NCBI RefSeq assembly: GCF_001347015.1
Contig: NZ_CFGI01000006.1
Coordinates: 62,001-126,000 of the forward strand
From: Streptococcus pneumoniae
Lineage (GTDB): Bacteria; Bacillota; Bacilli; Lactobacillales; Streptococcaceae
Reading direction: 5' to 3'
Length of the DNA: 64,000 nucleotides
A program made the translations under genes and the position numbers. Below the pieces are notes generated by a model. The model ran no database searches and had not been told where the DNA came from. It saw nothing but the letters and a program-made list of their open reading frames with translations. Shown one piece after another: positions 8,895 through 20,147 of this stretch (positions are counted from its first letter, which is position 1; each line of letters begins with the position of its first letter).

Positions 8895-8987
8895 AATTGC
8901 TTTATCTGCAACCTCAAAGCTATGCATTGAGAAACCTGCGACTCGCTTTCTAGTTTAAAGTTGCTCTTTGATTTTTATTGAGTATAA
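8895..8987 (+). repeat. Degenerate BOX element remnant (boxB/boxC)
   Basis: Recognisable pieces are ATCTGCAACCTCAAAGC, TGAGAAACCTGCGACTCGC and the boxC end TTGCTCTTTGATTTTTATTG then AGTAT. BoxA is missing. Together with the hairpin repeat it fills most of the 283-nt gap between lacR and the next gene. Confidence 0.7.
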
Positions 8988-9053
8988 GCAACGTGATTAG
9001 ATAAAAGTTTTGCAGAGTACTAGATATAAGATTTAACTTTTTTTGGAAATTGG

Positions 9054-9311
9054 TTACGATTGTTGAAACGGCATAAAATCTGAATCAAAGGAGATAGTAT
9101 CCCATTCTTCAGGATTGATAAAATTTAAAAATAGATTTTTAAATTCTTCCAGCTCATAATCTGAATGACAAATCCATTCTTTACCGGTCGAGACATACCA
9201 TTTCCCAAGACTTTTCAATTCTTCATTCGTCAAACACGGTATTTGAGAGCATTTTTCAAAGTTGATAATATAAACTTTTTCATAAATAGATTGGATAAAA
9301 TTTTTGAACAT
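9054..9311 (-). CDS. Small hypothetical protein downstream of lacG
   Basis: 85 aa starting MFKNFIQSIYEKVYII. A weak GTGAGG Shine-Dalgarno-like sequence lies about 11 nt before the ATG. No recognised motif; the composition is acidic and aromatic with two cysteines, and there is no signal peptide. It follows lacG by 42 nt on the same strand with no clear terminator between, so it may be co-transcribed. It could be a decayed or non-expressed ORF. Confidence 0.4.
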   Translation of the reverse strand: MFKNFIQSIYEKVYIINFEKCSQIPCLTNEELKSLGKWYVSTGKEWICHSDYELEEFKNLFLNFINPEEWDTISFDSDFMPFQQS

Positions 9312-9353
9312 CTTTTTGCCTCACTAAAATTCTATATCTAATGACTCATTCTA

Positions 9354-10772
<1,419 letters not shown>

Positions 10773-10790
10773 TTAATTAAAAAAGAAATA

Positions 10791-10969
10791 AGATGGAGAG
10801 GAGGCTAGTGAGGCTTTATTCTCCATCTCACTTCTTGTACCGAGTCACCGAATTGTGACATGAGGAGGTAAAAACGATATCTTTTTACCGACGAATTAAC
10901 AAGGCGATTAGGAAATTCGCCATAGCGATTTCCGTAACGATAGGAGACTGTTTTATAGTTCCTATCGTT
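10791..10969 (-). other. Chain of hairpins between lacE and lacG
   Basis: Five inverted repeats in 180 nt: 10936-10945/10960-10969 (10 bp, overlapping the lacE stop codon); 10911-10933 (GGAAATTCGC / GCGATTTCC); 10867-10889 (GGTAAAAA / TTTTTACC); 10844-10848/10855-10859 (GTCAC / GTGAC); 10791-10799/10820-10828 (9 bp AGATGGAGA / TCTCCATCT). None has a clear T-run on the minus strand, so they look like mRNA processing or stability elements rather than terminators. Confidence 0.65.
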
Positions 10970-12659
10970 AATCGAATTGAGCTTGTACGAATGCAAGAGC
11001 ACCTTTTCCATCACGGGTTAATTTGATGTATTGAGCGCCTTCTGTCTTGGCAAGTTTAATACCAAGTTTATCTGTTTCTGCTTTCATATCTTCAAAGTTT
11101 GAAGCAACTTGAGGGGCAAGGATAACTAGATCAAACTCTGGTAACATTTCACGGTGAGCACCATAGCCACCTGCTGCTGCTTTCACAGGAACATTGTATT
11201 CTGCTGCTGCCTTATTCAAAGCATTCGCAAGGAGACCACTTGTACCTCCACCTGCACAGAGAACGAGGACATTTGTTTCTTCAGTGATGGTATTTTGTGC
11301 TGCTTCTACACCAGCTTTTTCAAGAATAGCATCTGCTTTTTCAGTGTTGAAGTTAGCAGCAACTTTTTCTTTCAATTCATCATTAGACTTACCTGAACGT
11401 TCTTCTTCAAGAATTTGTTCGTCATAAACTTTAAGGAATGGATAGTAAATGACTACGTCAACCACGATTAGAAGGGCAGCAAGAATGAATGATAGAACTT
11501 GGAAGTTAGTACCAAGAACTAGACCTAGTGGAGCTGGAGTTGTCCATGGTAGATTAGCAGTAAATGAGTTCATTCCAAGAGTTTCAATAAAGAATTTGAA
11601 GATCCAAACGTTTGCGATAGGAGCAAAGATAAATGGAATGAAGAAGATTGGGTTCAATACAAGTGGTGCACCAAACAAGATTGGTTCATTTACACCGAAG
11701 AAGGTAGGAACTACTGAAGCACGTCCGATTGCACGGTTACGTTTTGATTTTGTTAACCACATGAACATGAATGGAACAACCAGTGTCGCACCAGTACCTC
11801 CCATAGTAACGATAAACATTTGAGTTCCTGAAGTAAGGATTTTATCAGCATGCATACCTTGTTGGAGAAGGTTCAAGTTGACTTCTGCATTAGCATAGGT
11901 AATTGCTGCGATAGCAGGCTCAACGATAGATGGACCATGAATCCCAACAAACCAGAAGAAGGCAAAGGCACCAAAGATAATGGTAATACCTAGATAGCCA
12001 TCAGCTGCAGAGAATAATGGAGCAAAGAATTTACCGATTGATTCAGCTACGCTTGCACCAACAAAATGACGAGCTAGTAAATCAAGAGCATAAAGTGAAA
12101 CAACTGAGAGAGTGAATGGAATCACATCTTTAAAGACTTGTGAAATATTTGGTGGAACTTCGTCAGGCATACGAATAGTGACGTTGTTCTTAACACAAAC
12201 CTTATAGATGGCTACAGTAACAAAGGCAGCAAGGAAGGCTGAAAGCAAACCTTTTGTCCCCAAGAATCCAGTAGCTAGACCATTTTCGATAGGGTCAGCT
12301 GCCAACATCAACAAACCAACAATTGCTGCCAACAATGTTGACATATAGTTGATTTGATTGGTTTTCTCCATGCTTCGATTGACTGAGTCGGTCAATGACT
12401 TAGCTGTTGTACCAGCTACCAAGAGAGCCAGAATACCCATAGAATAGCTGTAAGGTTTCATCAGAAAAGCTACAACTTCATCAGACCATTTAAAGCCCCA
12501 TGAGTTTGGTACAAAGGCAATCAAGATAAAGATACTTGAGAAGAGAATAACAGGCATACCAGCAATAAAACCATCACGAATAGCACGAAGATAGATATTA
12601 CGAGATAGTTTCTCAAAGAAAGGCTTTCCTTTCTCGATAAATGCAATTAGTTTGTTCAT
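10968..12659 (-). CDS. lacE: Lactose-specific PTS enzyme IICB
   Basis: 563-aa membrane permease. The N-terminal IIC domain of about ten hydrophobic segments transports lactose; a linker near residues 410-460 leads to a C-terminal IIB domain with phosphocysteine Cys468 ([12 protein letters not shown]). LacE imports lactose as lactose-6-phosphate using phosphate from LacF. Its ATG overlaps the lacF stop (TAATG), so translation is coupled. Belongs to the lactose/cellobiose PTS family. Confidence 0.96.
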   Translation of the reverse strand: MNKLIAFIEKGKPFFEKLSRNIYLRAIRDGFIAGMPVILFSSIFILIAFVPNSWGFKWSDEVVAFLMKPYSYSMGILALLVAGTTAKSLTDSVNRSMEKTNQINYMSTLLAAIVGLLMLAADPIENGLATGFLGTKGLLSAFLAAFVTVAIYKVCVKNNVTIRMPDEVPPNISQVFKDVIPFTLSVVSLYALDLLARHFVGASVAESIGKFFAPLFSAADGYLGITIIFGAFAFFWFVGIHGPSIVEPAIAAITYANAEVNLNLLQQGMHADKILTSGTQMFIVTMGGTGATLVVPFMFMWLTKSKRNRAIGRASVVPTFFGVNEPILFGAPLVLNPIFFIPFIFAPIANVWIFKFFIETLGMNSFTANLPWTTPAPLGLVLGTNFQVLSFILAALLIVVDVVIYYPFLKVYDEQILEEERSGKSNDELKEKVAANFNTEKADAILEKAGVEAAQNTITEETNVLVLCAGGGTSGLLANALNKAAAEYNVPVKAAAGGYGAHREMLPEFDLVILAPQVASNFEDMKAETDKLGIKLAKTEGAQYIKLTRDGKGALAFVQAQFD

Positions 12660-12976
12660 TATTTAACTCCTCTCTTATAGAGTTCGATTAAATGGTGCAT
12701 CAAATCTTTTAATAAGATAGTTGTCATCAAGTGGTCTTGGCCATGCATCATGGTTACACTATAGGCTAAGTCCTCACCTGAAGCTTCCTTAGTTAATAGA
12801 CTTGTTTGCGCGTGGTGAGCCTCTGCAATGCAAGAACCAGCTTCCTCTACAAGAGCGTCCGCTTTGACAAAATCACCAGCTTCAGCAGCCTTCAAGGCTT
12901 CCAATAGTTTTGAACGAGCATCGCCAGCATAGGCTACAATTTCAAAACCTAACAATGTTACTTCTTCTCTATTCAT
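12659..12976 (-). CDS. lacF: Lactose-specific PTS enzyme IIA
   Basis: 105 aa, the trimeric helical IIA of the lactose/chitobiose family. The phosphorylated residue is His78 in MMHGQDHL, with His82 nearby. It passes phosphate from HPr to LacE Cys468. It follows lacT by 34 nt and overlaps lacE by one base. Confidence 0.97.
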   Translation of the reverse strand: MNREEVTLLGFEIVAYAGDARSKLLEALKAAEAGDFVKADALVEEAGSCIAEAHHAQTSLLTKEASGEDLAYSVTMMHGQDHLMTTILLKDLMHHLIELYKRGVK

Positions 12977-13010
12977 GATAGAATTCTCCTTATGTATTTT
13001 TAAATAATTT

Positions 13011-13847
13011 TTATGACAATAAACGTTGGATATGTAGAACTAGATAAACTCGTTCACTTTTATACAAATCAAGACCCGTATGTTGCGTAATCACATCATA
13101 GATCTTGGAACCAATCTCGAAGGCTTTTGGGTAGGATTGTTTGATATGGTCTTCCATATCCAGAAGCGATTGGTTATCATCTCTTGATCTGTCTAAATAA
13201 TCCAAGAAATAATTCAAATGGATCATGAAGCGATCATAGAAATGGTTATTCTCTTTGGTTCGTTGAATTGCATAGTCCTTTAAAACTTCTTCAACATTCT
13301 TGAGAATTTCTTTCCTCTTATCAATTGACTTAACTACTTCTACTTCATTCTCGCCTTCGGCATTGATGAAATGATAAGCAATCCGAATAATTTCGTCTTC
13401 AGGAAAATTATCGGTCAGTTTTTGACGATAAATTCCAAATGCTTCATTTGCGATTTGAAAAGCGACAGGATACTTAGCAGAAATATCTGGCAGATTACTA
13501 TCCTTGTACCTTCCTTGTGCTAGAGCTTGGTAAGAACAGTAAATATGATCTGTCAAGGTTACATAGAGATACTCTTGAATCGGATAATGATATTTCTTTG
13601 ATAGCTTATCAATGATTTCATAGGTCACTGTGATAAAATCAAGCGGAACATCTTTGAGGAGAGCCATAAAGTTTTCTCTGGACTCCTCGGTCTTCATCCG
13701 AAAGATTTTCTCAACCTGATGTTCAGCAATCAAATCCCCCTTCTTCTTTCCAAATGCAATCCCCTTACCAATTACAATCACCTCTTCTCCTTTATCATTT
13801 CTGACAAGCGAGACATTGTGATTCATTGGATTTAGAATTCGATACAT
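13011..13847 (-). CDS. lacT: Transcription antiterminator LacT (BglG family)
   Basis: 278 aa. Residues 1-55 form the RNA-binding CAT domain ([15 protein letters not shown]). Two PTS regulation domains follow, with histidine-containing stretches near residues 100 and 160 and again near 210 and 270. It is expected to bind the RAT site immediately upstream and block the overlapping terminator when lactose is transported. As its own gene lies downstream of that site, LacT is autoregulated and controls lacTFEG. Confidence 0.94.
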   Translation of the reverse strand: MYRILNPMNHNVSLVRNDKGEEVIVIGKGIAFGKKKGDLIAEHQVEKIFRMKTEESRENFMALLKDVPLDFITVTYEIIDKLSKKYHYPIQEYLYVTLTDHIYCSYQALAQGRYKDSNLPDISAKYPVAFQIANEAFGIYRQKLTDNFPEDEIIRIAYHFINAEGENEVEVVKSIDKRKEILKNVEEVLKDYAIQRTKENNHFYDRFMIHLNYFLDYLDRSRDDNQSLLDMEDHIKQSYPKAFEIGSKIYDVITQHTGLDLYKSERVYLVLHIQRLLS

Positions 13848-13884
13848 GTCAACCTCCTTTTATATCTTAAAGGTATATGAGTAC

Positions 13885-13940
13885 AAAAAATGACCACAAA
13901 TGAACTAGAAAATCAGCCGATTTCTAATTCACCTGTGATC
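13885..13940 (-). terminator. LacT-controlled terminator upstream of lacT
   Basis: A long stem between 13892-13912 and 13919-13940 (minus strand GATCACAGGTGAATTAGAAATC pairing with GATTTTCTAGTTCATTTGTGGTC-like sequence, loop GGCT), then ATTTTTTG. It overlaps the RAT sequence, so only one of the two can fold at a time. Confidence 0.9.
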
Positions 13941-13969
13941 ATGCCTAATATTACTTAGTAACACTCACC
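13937..13969 (-). promoter_or_regulatory. Ribonucleic antiterminator (RAT) site for LacT
   Basis: The minus strand contains GGTGAGTGTTACT, a short spacer and TTAGGCATGATC, the pattern of BglG-family RAT sites (GTTACT...AGGCA). Its 3' end forms the first arm of the adjacent terminator. Confidence 0.85.
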
Positions 13970-13989
13970 TTGTATTAACTTGTGATTTA

Positions 13990-14018
13990 AGTATAGCACA
14001 AGTAAGTTATTTTGTAAA
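13990..14018 (-). promoter_or_regulatory. lacTFEG promoter
   Basis: Minus strand TTTACA (14013-14018), 17-nt spacer, TATACT (13990-13995) with a TGc extension. It lies between lacD and the RAT/terminator. Confidence 0.85.
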
Positions 14019-14081
14019 CCTTTACATGTAACTTTTTTAAAAAATTTTTTAGATTCATGTTCCGAAACTAGAAGGACTTTC

Positions 14082-15062
14082 TTACACGCGTTCTTTCCAT
14101 GAAGTCGCTGTTGTTTGAAGAACTTTATTGAGTTCGTCAATGTTTTCAAATCCAGTTGTGCGAAGCCATTCGCGAGCTGCTGCTTCACCATCTTTGATGT
14201 ATGCTTCAACTGATCCAGCCCATGTAGCACGGCCACAAAGAACTCCGTTAAAGTTTGCACCTGATTCATGAGCAAATACAAGAGTATCTTGGAAGAGTTT
14301 AGCTGATACACCAGCACTCAAGTAGATATATGGCAAGTTAGTTGCTTCATCTTGTGCTTTGAAGAAGGCTGCTGCTTCTTCACGTGTATAAACTACTTCA
14401 CCTTCAGCGAAGCCTTCAACATATTTAATGTTAACAGGAACTTCAACTTTCAAGACATCAATGTTAAAGCGTGGATCTGAGAAGACTTTCATAGCACCGA
14501 TAACTTTGTGTGGTTTTACTTTAGCGTATTCTACAGAACCTGCATCAGCAATTTTTTCATCGTAAGCAAGGATTTCAAGGAAGAATGGAATATCTTCAGC
14601 CACACACTCAGAACCGATACGTTCGATGTAAGCTTGTTTTTCTTGGTTGAGTTCGTCTGAGCTATCTACATCATAGTAAAGCAAGAATTTAACTGCATCT
14701 GCACCTTCTTCTTTAATACGTTTTGCAGACCAAACATCCAAGCAGTCTGGCAAGCGTTTTGTGCTTGTTGTGTCGTAACCTGTTTTTTCATAAGCAAGGA
14801 GAAGACCAGCTTTTTCATCAAGAGCTTTAGTTGCTGGAAGTCCATACTCAGGGTCAAGAAGCATTGATGAAGCATATTTAGTCAATTCATCTGCTACCAA
14901 AACTTTCAGTTCTTCCATTTGAGCTACAGTTGGTTCTTCTGTTTGGTGTTGAGCCATGAGGCGTTTCAAAGCACCACGTTGGTCAAATGCAAGAGCTGAG
15001 ATGATACCATTTTCATCAGAAAGTTTTTCTAAGCGTGCACGTTTTTGTTCTGTTAAAGCCAT
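14082..15062 (-). CDS. lacD: Tagatose 1,6-bisphosphate aldolase
   Basis: 326 aa, class I (LacD) aldolase. It splits tagatose-1,6-bisphosphate to dihydroxyacetone phosphate and glyceraldehyde-3-phosphate, the last tagatose-pathway step. Family stretches are visible: [12 protein letters not shown] at the start, a lysine-containing barrel strand ([12 protein letters not shown]) and [12 protein letters not shown] near the end. The gene begins one base after lacC ends. Downstream is the separate lacT promoter. Confidence 0.96.
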   Translation of the reverse strand: MALTEQKRARLEKLSDENGIISALAFDQRGALKRLMAQHQTEEPTVAQMEELKVLVADELTKYASSMLLDPEYGLPATKALDEKAGLLLAYEKTGYDTTSTKRLPDCLDVWSAKRIKEEGADAVKFLLYYDVDSSDELNQEKQAYIERIGSECVAEDIPFFLEILAYDEKIADAGSVEYAKVKPHKVIGAMKVFSDPRFNIDVLKVEVPVNIKYVEGFAEGEVVYTREEAAAFFKAQDEATNLPYIYLSAGVSAKLFQDTLVFAHESGANFNGVLCGRATWAGSVEAYIKDGEAAAREWLRTTGFENIDELNKVLQTTATSWKERV

Positions 15063-15063
15063 T

Positions 15064-15993
15064 TTATACCTCTTTTACTATTAATTGATCATATAGAGCT
15101 TGATAGTTGGCCATGTTGACATGACCAGTCATTTTTTCTTGAGCATTGAGCATACCAAGGACATTTGCCTTGATGAGTAATTCTGCATCCGATTCTTTAT
15201 GAAGTAGTCCTGAAGAAATCCCTGCTACAGTAGAATCTCCAGATCCGACAGGGTTGACTACCTGAATTCTAGGAATATCTACCTTGTAGAAAGTGTCACC
15301 ATGTTTGGCAAAGGCACCGTTGGCACCAAGTGAAACGATAATCCATTCAATACCTGCAAACAAAGGTTCTTGAAGTACTTCTTTTAATTCATCCAAATCC
15401 TCAGAAACTTCTCTTCCTAGAAGCTGAGACAATTCCTCATTATTTGGTTTGATGACTGTTGGTTTATGTGGTGATTCAAGAACCGCCTGAAGTGCTGCAC
15501 CAGAGCAGTCCAAAACAACAGGCTTGCCAGCTTGATTAGCAAGTTCTACCAAGCTCGCATAGTAATCAACTGGAAGTCCAGCTGGCAGACTACCTGAGAT
15601 AGCTACTACTTCAACTGACTCCAAGAGTTTTTTAAAATGTTCCAAAAAGTCTTGACCTTCTTGTTCCAATACTACAGGACCTTTTTCAAGAACTTCTGTT
15701 TGGTTGTCTCCGTGGAGAATAGCAATACAGTTACGAGTTTCTCCCTGAATTGAGAAGAAATCTTTCTTTACTTGATCATCGATATTTTCAACCAAAAACT
15801 CACCAAGTTTGCCACCCACTAAACCAGTAGCAAGAACAGAATCCCCAAATTCTGAAAGTACTCGGGTAACATTGAGTCCTTTACCACCAGCCGTTTTGGT
15901 TACATCAACCACACGATTGACAGTATCAATCTTCAACTCATCCAAGGGATAGGAAATATCAATGGATGGGTTCATTGTGACTGTTAAAATCAT
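15064..15993 (-). CDS. lacC: Tagatose-6-phosphate kinase
   Basis: 309 aa, PfkB/ribokinase fold. It phosphorylates tagatose-6-phosphate to the 1,6-bisphosphate. The two PfkB signatures are visible: [15 protein letters not shown] near residue 37 and [16 protein letters not shown] near residue 250 with catalytic Asp in GSGDS. Gaps to lacB and lacD are 10 and 1 nt. Confidence 0.96.
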   Translation of the reverse strand: MILTVTMNPSIDISYPLDELKIDTVNRVVDVTKTAGGKGLNVTRVLSEFGDSVLATGLVGGKLGEFLVENIDDQVKKDFFSIQGETRNCIAILHGDNQTEVLEKGPVVLEQEGQDFLEHFKKLLESVEVVAISGSLPAGLPVDYYASLVELANQAGKPVVLDCSGAALQAVLESPHKPTVIKPNNEELSQLLGREVSEDLDELKEVLQEPLFAGIEWIIVSLGANGAFAKHGDTFYKVDIPRIQVVNPVGSGDSTVAGISSGLLHKESDAELLIKANVLGMLNAQEKMTGHVNMANYQALYDQLIVKEV

Positions 15994-16003
15994 AGGTCAC
16001 CTC

Positions 16004-16519
16004 TTAGTCGTGGTATTCTCCGCGATCCCATTTTTCAAGGAATTCAGTGAAGAAGTTTGCATCTGTTTGTTGAGCATTGTGACTTTCAAGGTGTTCAATT
16101 TTTGCAATCAATTTTTTGTTCTCTTCAGATGGTTTGTATTCAGCATGGATGAAAGCTTCAATGATGTCACACATGAGCAATTCTCCAGTAATCTTACCAC
16201 CAAAACCGATAACATTGGCGTTCAATTGTTCTTTAGCATAAAGGGCTGTTGTCATATCACGAACCAAGGCAGAACGGACACCTGGAACTTTATTTACAGC
16301 GTTGTTGATACCAACACCAGTACCGCAGATACATACTCCAAGATCAGCTTGGCCGCTAGTTACAGCTTCACCAACTTTTTTACCAAAGATTGGGTAGTGA
16401 GTACGTGTATGGTCATATGTACCAAAGTCAATGACTTCATATCCTTTTGATTTCAAAAATTCTGAAACCGCCATTTTTTCATCTGTTACGATGTGGTCAC
16501 ATCCAATTGCAATTCTCAT
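16004..16519 (-). CDS. lacB: Galactose-6-phosphate isomerase subunit LacB
   Basis: 171 aa, RpiB/LacAB fold. With LacA it converts galactose-6-phosphate to tagatose-6-phosphate. The start ([13 protein letters not shown]) and the [20 protein letters not shown] anion-binding loop with its cysteine are characteristic. Normal length; the second gene after the lac promoter. Confidence 0.96.
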   Translation of the reverse strand: MRIAIGCDHIVTDEKMAVSEFLKSKGYEVIDFGTYDHTRTHYPIFGKKVGEAVTSGQADLGVCICGTGVGINNAVNKVPGVRSALVRDMTTALYAKEQLNANVIGFGGKITGELLMCDIIEAFIHAEYKPSEENKKLIAKIEHLESHNAQQTDANFFTEFLEKWDRGEYHD

Positions 16520-16549
16520 TTTTAACTTACCTTTCTTACTGTAATCTAA

Positions 16550-16975
16550 TTAGCACATTTTGTTCAACATGTCGACCCGAATTTGGTGACGACCACCGTC
16601 GTATTTACCGTTAACAAATCCTTTAGCGATGTTTTTAGCCAATTCATCACCAACAAGTTGTGCACCCATAGTGATCATACGTGAGTTGTTGTGGCCACGA
16701 GTCATATAAGCTGAACGTTCGTCAGATACTTCTGCAGCAACCATTCCTTTGATTTTTGTTGCGACCATAAATGGACCAGCACCGTAAGCATCAATCACGA
16801 TACCAAGGTTTTGTTCTTCTTTGTTTACTTCTGCAGCAACAGCGAGAGTCACATCAACAAAGTCTTGACCTTCAGCTGTAACATCCACAACGTGGAAATT
16901 TTCTTTTTCTAAGAAGTCTTTCACAACTTCTTTCAATCTCAAACCTGCAGCATCTGCACCGATAACAATAGACAT
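16550..16975 (-). CDS. lacA: Galactose-6-phosphate isomerase subunit LacA
   Basis: 141 aa, partner of LacB. The start ([16 protein letters not shown]) is typical. The [20 protein letters not shown] loop replaces the catalytic CGTG of LacB, as expected for the LacA half. First gene of lacABCD; GGAG precedes the ATG. Confidence 0.96.
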   Translation of the reverse strand: MSIVIGADAAGLRLKEVVKDFLEKENFHVVDVTAEGQDFVDVTLAVAAEVNKEEQNLGIVIDAYGAGPFMVATKIKGMVAAEVSDERSAYMTRGHNNSRMITMGAQLVGDELAKNIAKGFVNGKYDGGRHQIRVDMLNKMC

Positions 16976-17002
16976 ATTGTATACTCCTTTTTATTTTTTC
17001 TA

Positions 17003-17017
17003 TGCTGGATTCCAGCA
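17003..17017 (-). other. Small palindrome in the lacA leader
   Basis: TGCTGGATTCCAGCA is a perfect 7+1+7 palindrome in the 5' untranslated region, about 30 nt before the lacA start. No T-run follows, so it is not a terminator. Function unknown. Confidence 0.5.
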
Positions 17018-17055
17018 GTGTATTGGCTGTCTTTAAAAAACAGTCAATTAGTCCT

Positions 17056-17114
17056 CACAAACATAATATACTACTATTGTTTGAAAAAGTCAACAGTTTG
17101 TGTTTGTTTTTGTT
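17056..17114 (-). promoter_or_regulatory. lacABCD promoter with flanking LacR-type operators
   Basis: Minus strand TTGACT (17088-17093), 17-nt spacer, TATATT (17065-17070). CACAAACA (17056-17063) lies just downstream of the -10 and an oppositely oriented TTTGTGTTTGTTTTTGTT run (17097-17114) just upstream of the -35. This is the arrangement expected for LacR looping or blocking the promoter. The promoter is seen directly; operator identity is inferred. Confidence 0.75.
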
Positions 17115-17132
17115 ATTTATTTTTTACTTTTT

Positions 17133-18029
17133 TTATAAAACTTCTATCTCAAACCCTAATTCTTCAACCTGATTGGCTTCTAAGAGACGAACATTCTTCT
17201 TATCTTCTAAATGATCTCCTTCTTCAAGGGATGTTGACAAGCCAGACCATGGCTCAAAGGCAATGAAAGGTCCCTTGTTCAAAGTTGACCAGATGATGAG
17301 GTTTGGAAACTCTGTAAAGTGCACTTTCAATCCCTTATCATGTTTACGAGAACGAAGGGCAATTGTTCGAGATTGCAATTCATCCAAAGTCACTGCATCT
17401 GTGCTGAAAAGATCATAACTAAGATCTATTTCTTTTTGTCCCTCTAGCCATAGACTTCTATCTCGGAAATCCAACATACCTGTTTCTGGGAAAGGACGTG
17501 GAACAGAGCAAGTCTCTTCTTTCTCAAACTCTAAATAGTAATCTTCATAGACTTCATCATCCAGTAGAGGACAATTAAATCCTGGATGGCCACCAATAAA
17601 GTAAGGCATGACCTTGCTAGTTTCTTTATTGAAAATCTTGTATTGAGTCCGTACTGTTTTACCAGTAAGGCTATAAGTGATTTCTAGGCGGAAATGATAA
17701 GGATAGTTTTGATAGCTATTCTCATCGTCTTCAATTGCAAAAGTTACACTCTTGTCTGTCTGTTCAACTAATTCAAATTCTTTCTTACGAACCAAACCAT
17801 GACGAGGAATGTTTCCTTTTCTTTCTTGTCCCTTCTCATCTATATAGAGGGCTGTATCCTCTCTCAATGAACCACAAATAGGAAAGAGAACAGGAGCTTG
17901 TCCACTCCAATAAGTGGCATCCCCTTGCCACAAATACTCCAGTCCCTCAGCATCTTTTATAGAAGAAAGAGCCCCACCAAAACTGTTAAATTGAACACTT
18001 AATTGTTCTGATTTTAATTCAATTACCAT
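17133..18029 (-). CDS. lacX: Aldose 1-epimerase family protein LacX
   Basis: 298 aa, galactose mutarotase-like fold. Visible are FPICGSLRED, a conserved arginine in NIPRHGLVRKKEF, and FIGGHPGFNCPL carrying the catalytic-type histidine. LacX homologues lie with lac genes in lactococci and streptococci and probably interconvert anomers of galactose or a phosphorylated sugar. It lies between the galactitol-type PTS and lacA. Only 31 nt separate its start from the preceding terminator hairpin, so its promoter is not obvious and it may depend on read-through. Confidence 0.88.
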   Translation of the reverse strand: MVIELKSEQLSVQFNSFGGALSSIKDAEGLEYLWQGDATYWSGQAPVLFPICGSLREDTALYIDEKGQERKGNIPRHGLVRKKEFELVEQTDKSVTFAIEDDENSYQNYPYHFRLEITYSLTGKTVRTQYKIFNKETSKVMPYFIGGHPGFNCPLLDDEVYEDYYLEFEKEETCSVPRPFPETGMLDFRDRSLWLEGQKEIDLSYDLFSTDAVTLDELQSRTIALRSRKHDKGLKVHFTEFPNLIIWSTLNKGPFIAFEPWSGLSTSLEEGDHLEDKKNVRLLEANQVEELGFEIEVL

Positions 18030-18054
18030 TATTTTCTCCGATTTCTTGATAGTT

Positions 18055-18101
18055 TATAAAAAACTAGGCTGTCACTCCTAAATGGTATGACAACCTAGTT
18101 T
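18055..18101 (-). terminator. Terminator of the galactitol-type PTS operon
   Basis: A 14-bp stem (18061-18074 with 18088-18101, one G-U) and 13-nt loop, followed on the minus strand by TTTTTTAT. Confidence 0.9.
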
Positions 18102-18110
18102 CAACAATTT

Positions 18111-18262
18111 ACGCTCTGCGAAAATCCAATTCAAACTTCGTCAGCGTCGCCTTGCCGTAGATATGGTCACTGACTTCGTCAGTCTTATCTACAACCTCAA
18201 AACTGTGTTTTGAGCAACCTGCGGCTAGCTTCCTAGTTTGCTCTTTGATTTTCATTGAGTTT
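18111..18262 (+). repeat. BOX element (A-B-C) between gatC and its terminator
   Basis: Contains the full boxA core (GTCAGCGTCGCCTTGCCGTAG), one boxB and a complete boxC ending TTTTCATTGAGT. The 5' end is altered (CTCTGCGAAAATCC instead of CTCTTCGAAAATC). It sits between the gatC stop and its terminator, so it is transcribed in antisense with the operon. Confidence 0.92.
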
Positions 18263-18280
18263 ACATTTTATAGGAGCGCA

Positions 18281-19756
18281 TTATTTTGCTTTTGCTGCGT
18301 ACTCTTCATTACGTTTGATCATTTGTTTTCTGTACCAAGCAAAGATACCGATATAGAATACAAGGAAGACTACAGCACCAAGGATTGCTTTGATATCACC
18401 AGTTGTAGTGTTACCAATTGTCCAACCAAGAAGTTTTTCGATTGGTCCTTCAAGAGTAGAGTGAGTAATCAATTGAGTTTCACTCACACCTGCTGGGAAG
18501 GCACCTACACCTTTAGCAAGTTCTGTTGCAAATGGTGCGATAAGTGTACCTGAAAGAAGGAAGAGTGGCAACAAGAGTGTTCCAAAGATGATCATACGGA
18601 GCAATTTACCACGAGTTACAACCAAGAGAGCTGGAGTAACACCCATAGCGATGATACCTGCAAGTGGCAAGATACCATTTCCGACTTTTGAAAGAAGCAC
18701 CGCTTCAACCAACATAATTGGTGCAAGTACGTTGGCACAAGCCCAGATTTCAGCACGACCAGCGATGAATGGCCAGTCAAGACCGATGTTGAATTTACGT
18801 CCTTGAAGACGTTTAGTAGCAACGTTTGTAATACCTTGTGAAAGTGGTTCTACGGCTGCGATGAACCATGAACCGATAAGTGAGAAGAGTTCCAAAGATA
18901 CACCGGCAGTCAAACCAAGAGACAACCATCCTCTGATAACAAGACGCCATTTATCTGCATCTTCAACCCCTGCAATTGGATGTGGAGTTCCCATAATACC
19001 GATAACGATACCAAGGATGAAACCGATGAAGAATTTAGATCCCCAGAAACCGATTTTCTTGTTCAATTTAGCAGCGTCAAAGTCATATTTATCAAGACCT
19101 GGGAAGAATTTTTCAAAAATCTTATCCAAAACCATGATAACTGGGTTCATCATGTAGTTCATGTGAGTTGATGTCATTGGTGATGAACTTGGTGCGTTAA
19201 GAAGGTCGTCAAATGTAGGTTTCATCAAGTCAGAGTTGATAATTTTCAACACACCAACAAGCACGATAGCTGCTGTAGCAATAAAGAGTGAAACCCCTTG
19301 ACTCACACCATTGTTGTCAGCATACCATTTAATCAAAAGACCTGTGATAGACAAGTGCCAGATATCAAAGATATCAACGTCAAGTGTATCAGTTTTCTTC
19401 ATAGCCAGCATCACTATGTTGACAATCAACATGATGAGCAAGAAGTAAAGTGTCCAAGCAGAACCCCAAGTGATTGTAGCAAGTGGTGCCCAACCAACGT
19501 CGGTAATACTCAATTGGATACCAGTGTTTTCAACGAATTTTGCAAGCGACGCTGAGAAAGCAGTGTTTAGCATACCGATGATGGCACCGATACCTGTAAG
19601 AGCGATGGCAAGTTTGATACCACCTTCAAGCGCTTTGGAGAATTTCACTCCAAACAGTAAAGCCAATACTGTCAAAATGATTAACATGATGACAGGTCCA
19701 CCCATATCTAAGATGGGATTGAAAACCTTTCCGATTAGGTCAAAGATTGCATCCAT
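18281..19756 (-). CDS. gatC: PTS permease IIC, galactitol family
   Basis: 491-aa integral membrane protein with many hydrophobic segments, for example MIILTVLALLFG near residue 25 and a C-terminal AILGAVVFLVFYIGIFAWY. It belongs to the galactitol (Gat) family of PTS IIC proteins. Placement beside the tagatose-6-phosphate genes suggests it imports galactose as galactose-6-phosphate, as described for the related PTS of S. gordonii; galactitol is the alternative. GGGAGGA precedes the start. Confidence 0.92.
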   Translation of the reverse strand: MDAIFDLIGKVFNPILDMGGPVIMLIILTVLALLFGVKFSKALEGGIKLAIALTGIGAIIGMLNTAFSASLAKFVENTGIQLSITDVGWAPLATITWGSAWTLYFLLIMLIVNIVMLAMKKTDTLDVDIFDIWHLSITGLLIKWYADNNGVSQGVSLFIATAAIVLVGVLKIINSDLMKPTFDDLLNAPSSSPMTSTHMNYMMNPVIMVLDKIFEKFFPGLDKYDFDAAKLNKKIGFWGSKFFIGFILGIVIGIMGTPHPIAGVEDADKWRLVIRGWLSLGLTAGVSLELFSLIGSWFIAAVEPLSQGITNVATKRLQGRKFNIGLDWPFIAGRAEIWACANVLAPIMLVEAVLLSKVGNGILPLAGIIAMGVTPALLVVTRGKLLRMIIFGTLLLPLFLLSGTLIAPFATELAKGVGAFPAGVSETQLITHSTLEGPIEKLLGWTIGNTTTGDIKAILGAVVFLVFYIGIFAWYRKQMIKRNEEYAAKAK

Positions 19757-19803
19757 AACAGTTCCTCCCTTTTTTATGTTATATGAATGTTAACAAATTA
19801 GAA

Positions 19804-20109
19804 TTAGCTTAACCCGTGTTCTTTGATAGCTGCTTCAATATTGTCAAATACTGGAGCACTCATAGCTGGGATACGGAATAAGATTGGTCCAGCTTCGATA
19901 ACTGGAATACCTGGTTCAAAACCAAGGTCTGTAGCAGCAATTGGAGTAAAGATGTCATAACCTTTGATAAGGTCTTCGTTGACGTCCTTAACCATAACTG
20001 CATCACAGTGCACATCGTAACCACGGTTTGAAAGTTCTTCTTCAAGAGCACTTTTAATTTGGTGGCTTGAGTTAACACCTGCACCGCAGGCAGCAAGAAT
20101 TTTAATCAT
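19804..20109 (-). CDS. gatB: PTS enzyme IIB, galactitol family
   Basis: 101 aa starting MIKILAACGAGVNSS, with the phosphorylated cysteine at position 8. The start at 20109 is chosen because GGAGAT lies just before it; an upstream in-frame start adds 12 residues with no ribosome site. Middle gene of the IIA-IIB-IIC operon. Confidence 0.92.
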   Translation of the reverse strand: MIKILAACGAGVNSSHQIKSALEEELSNRGYDVHCDAVMVKDVNEDLIKGYDIFTPIAATDLGFEPGIPVIEAGPILFRIPAMSAPVFDNIEAAIKEHGLS

Positions 20110-20147
20110 ATGGATCTCCTCCGATTTAATATTTTTAATAGACAAGA

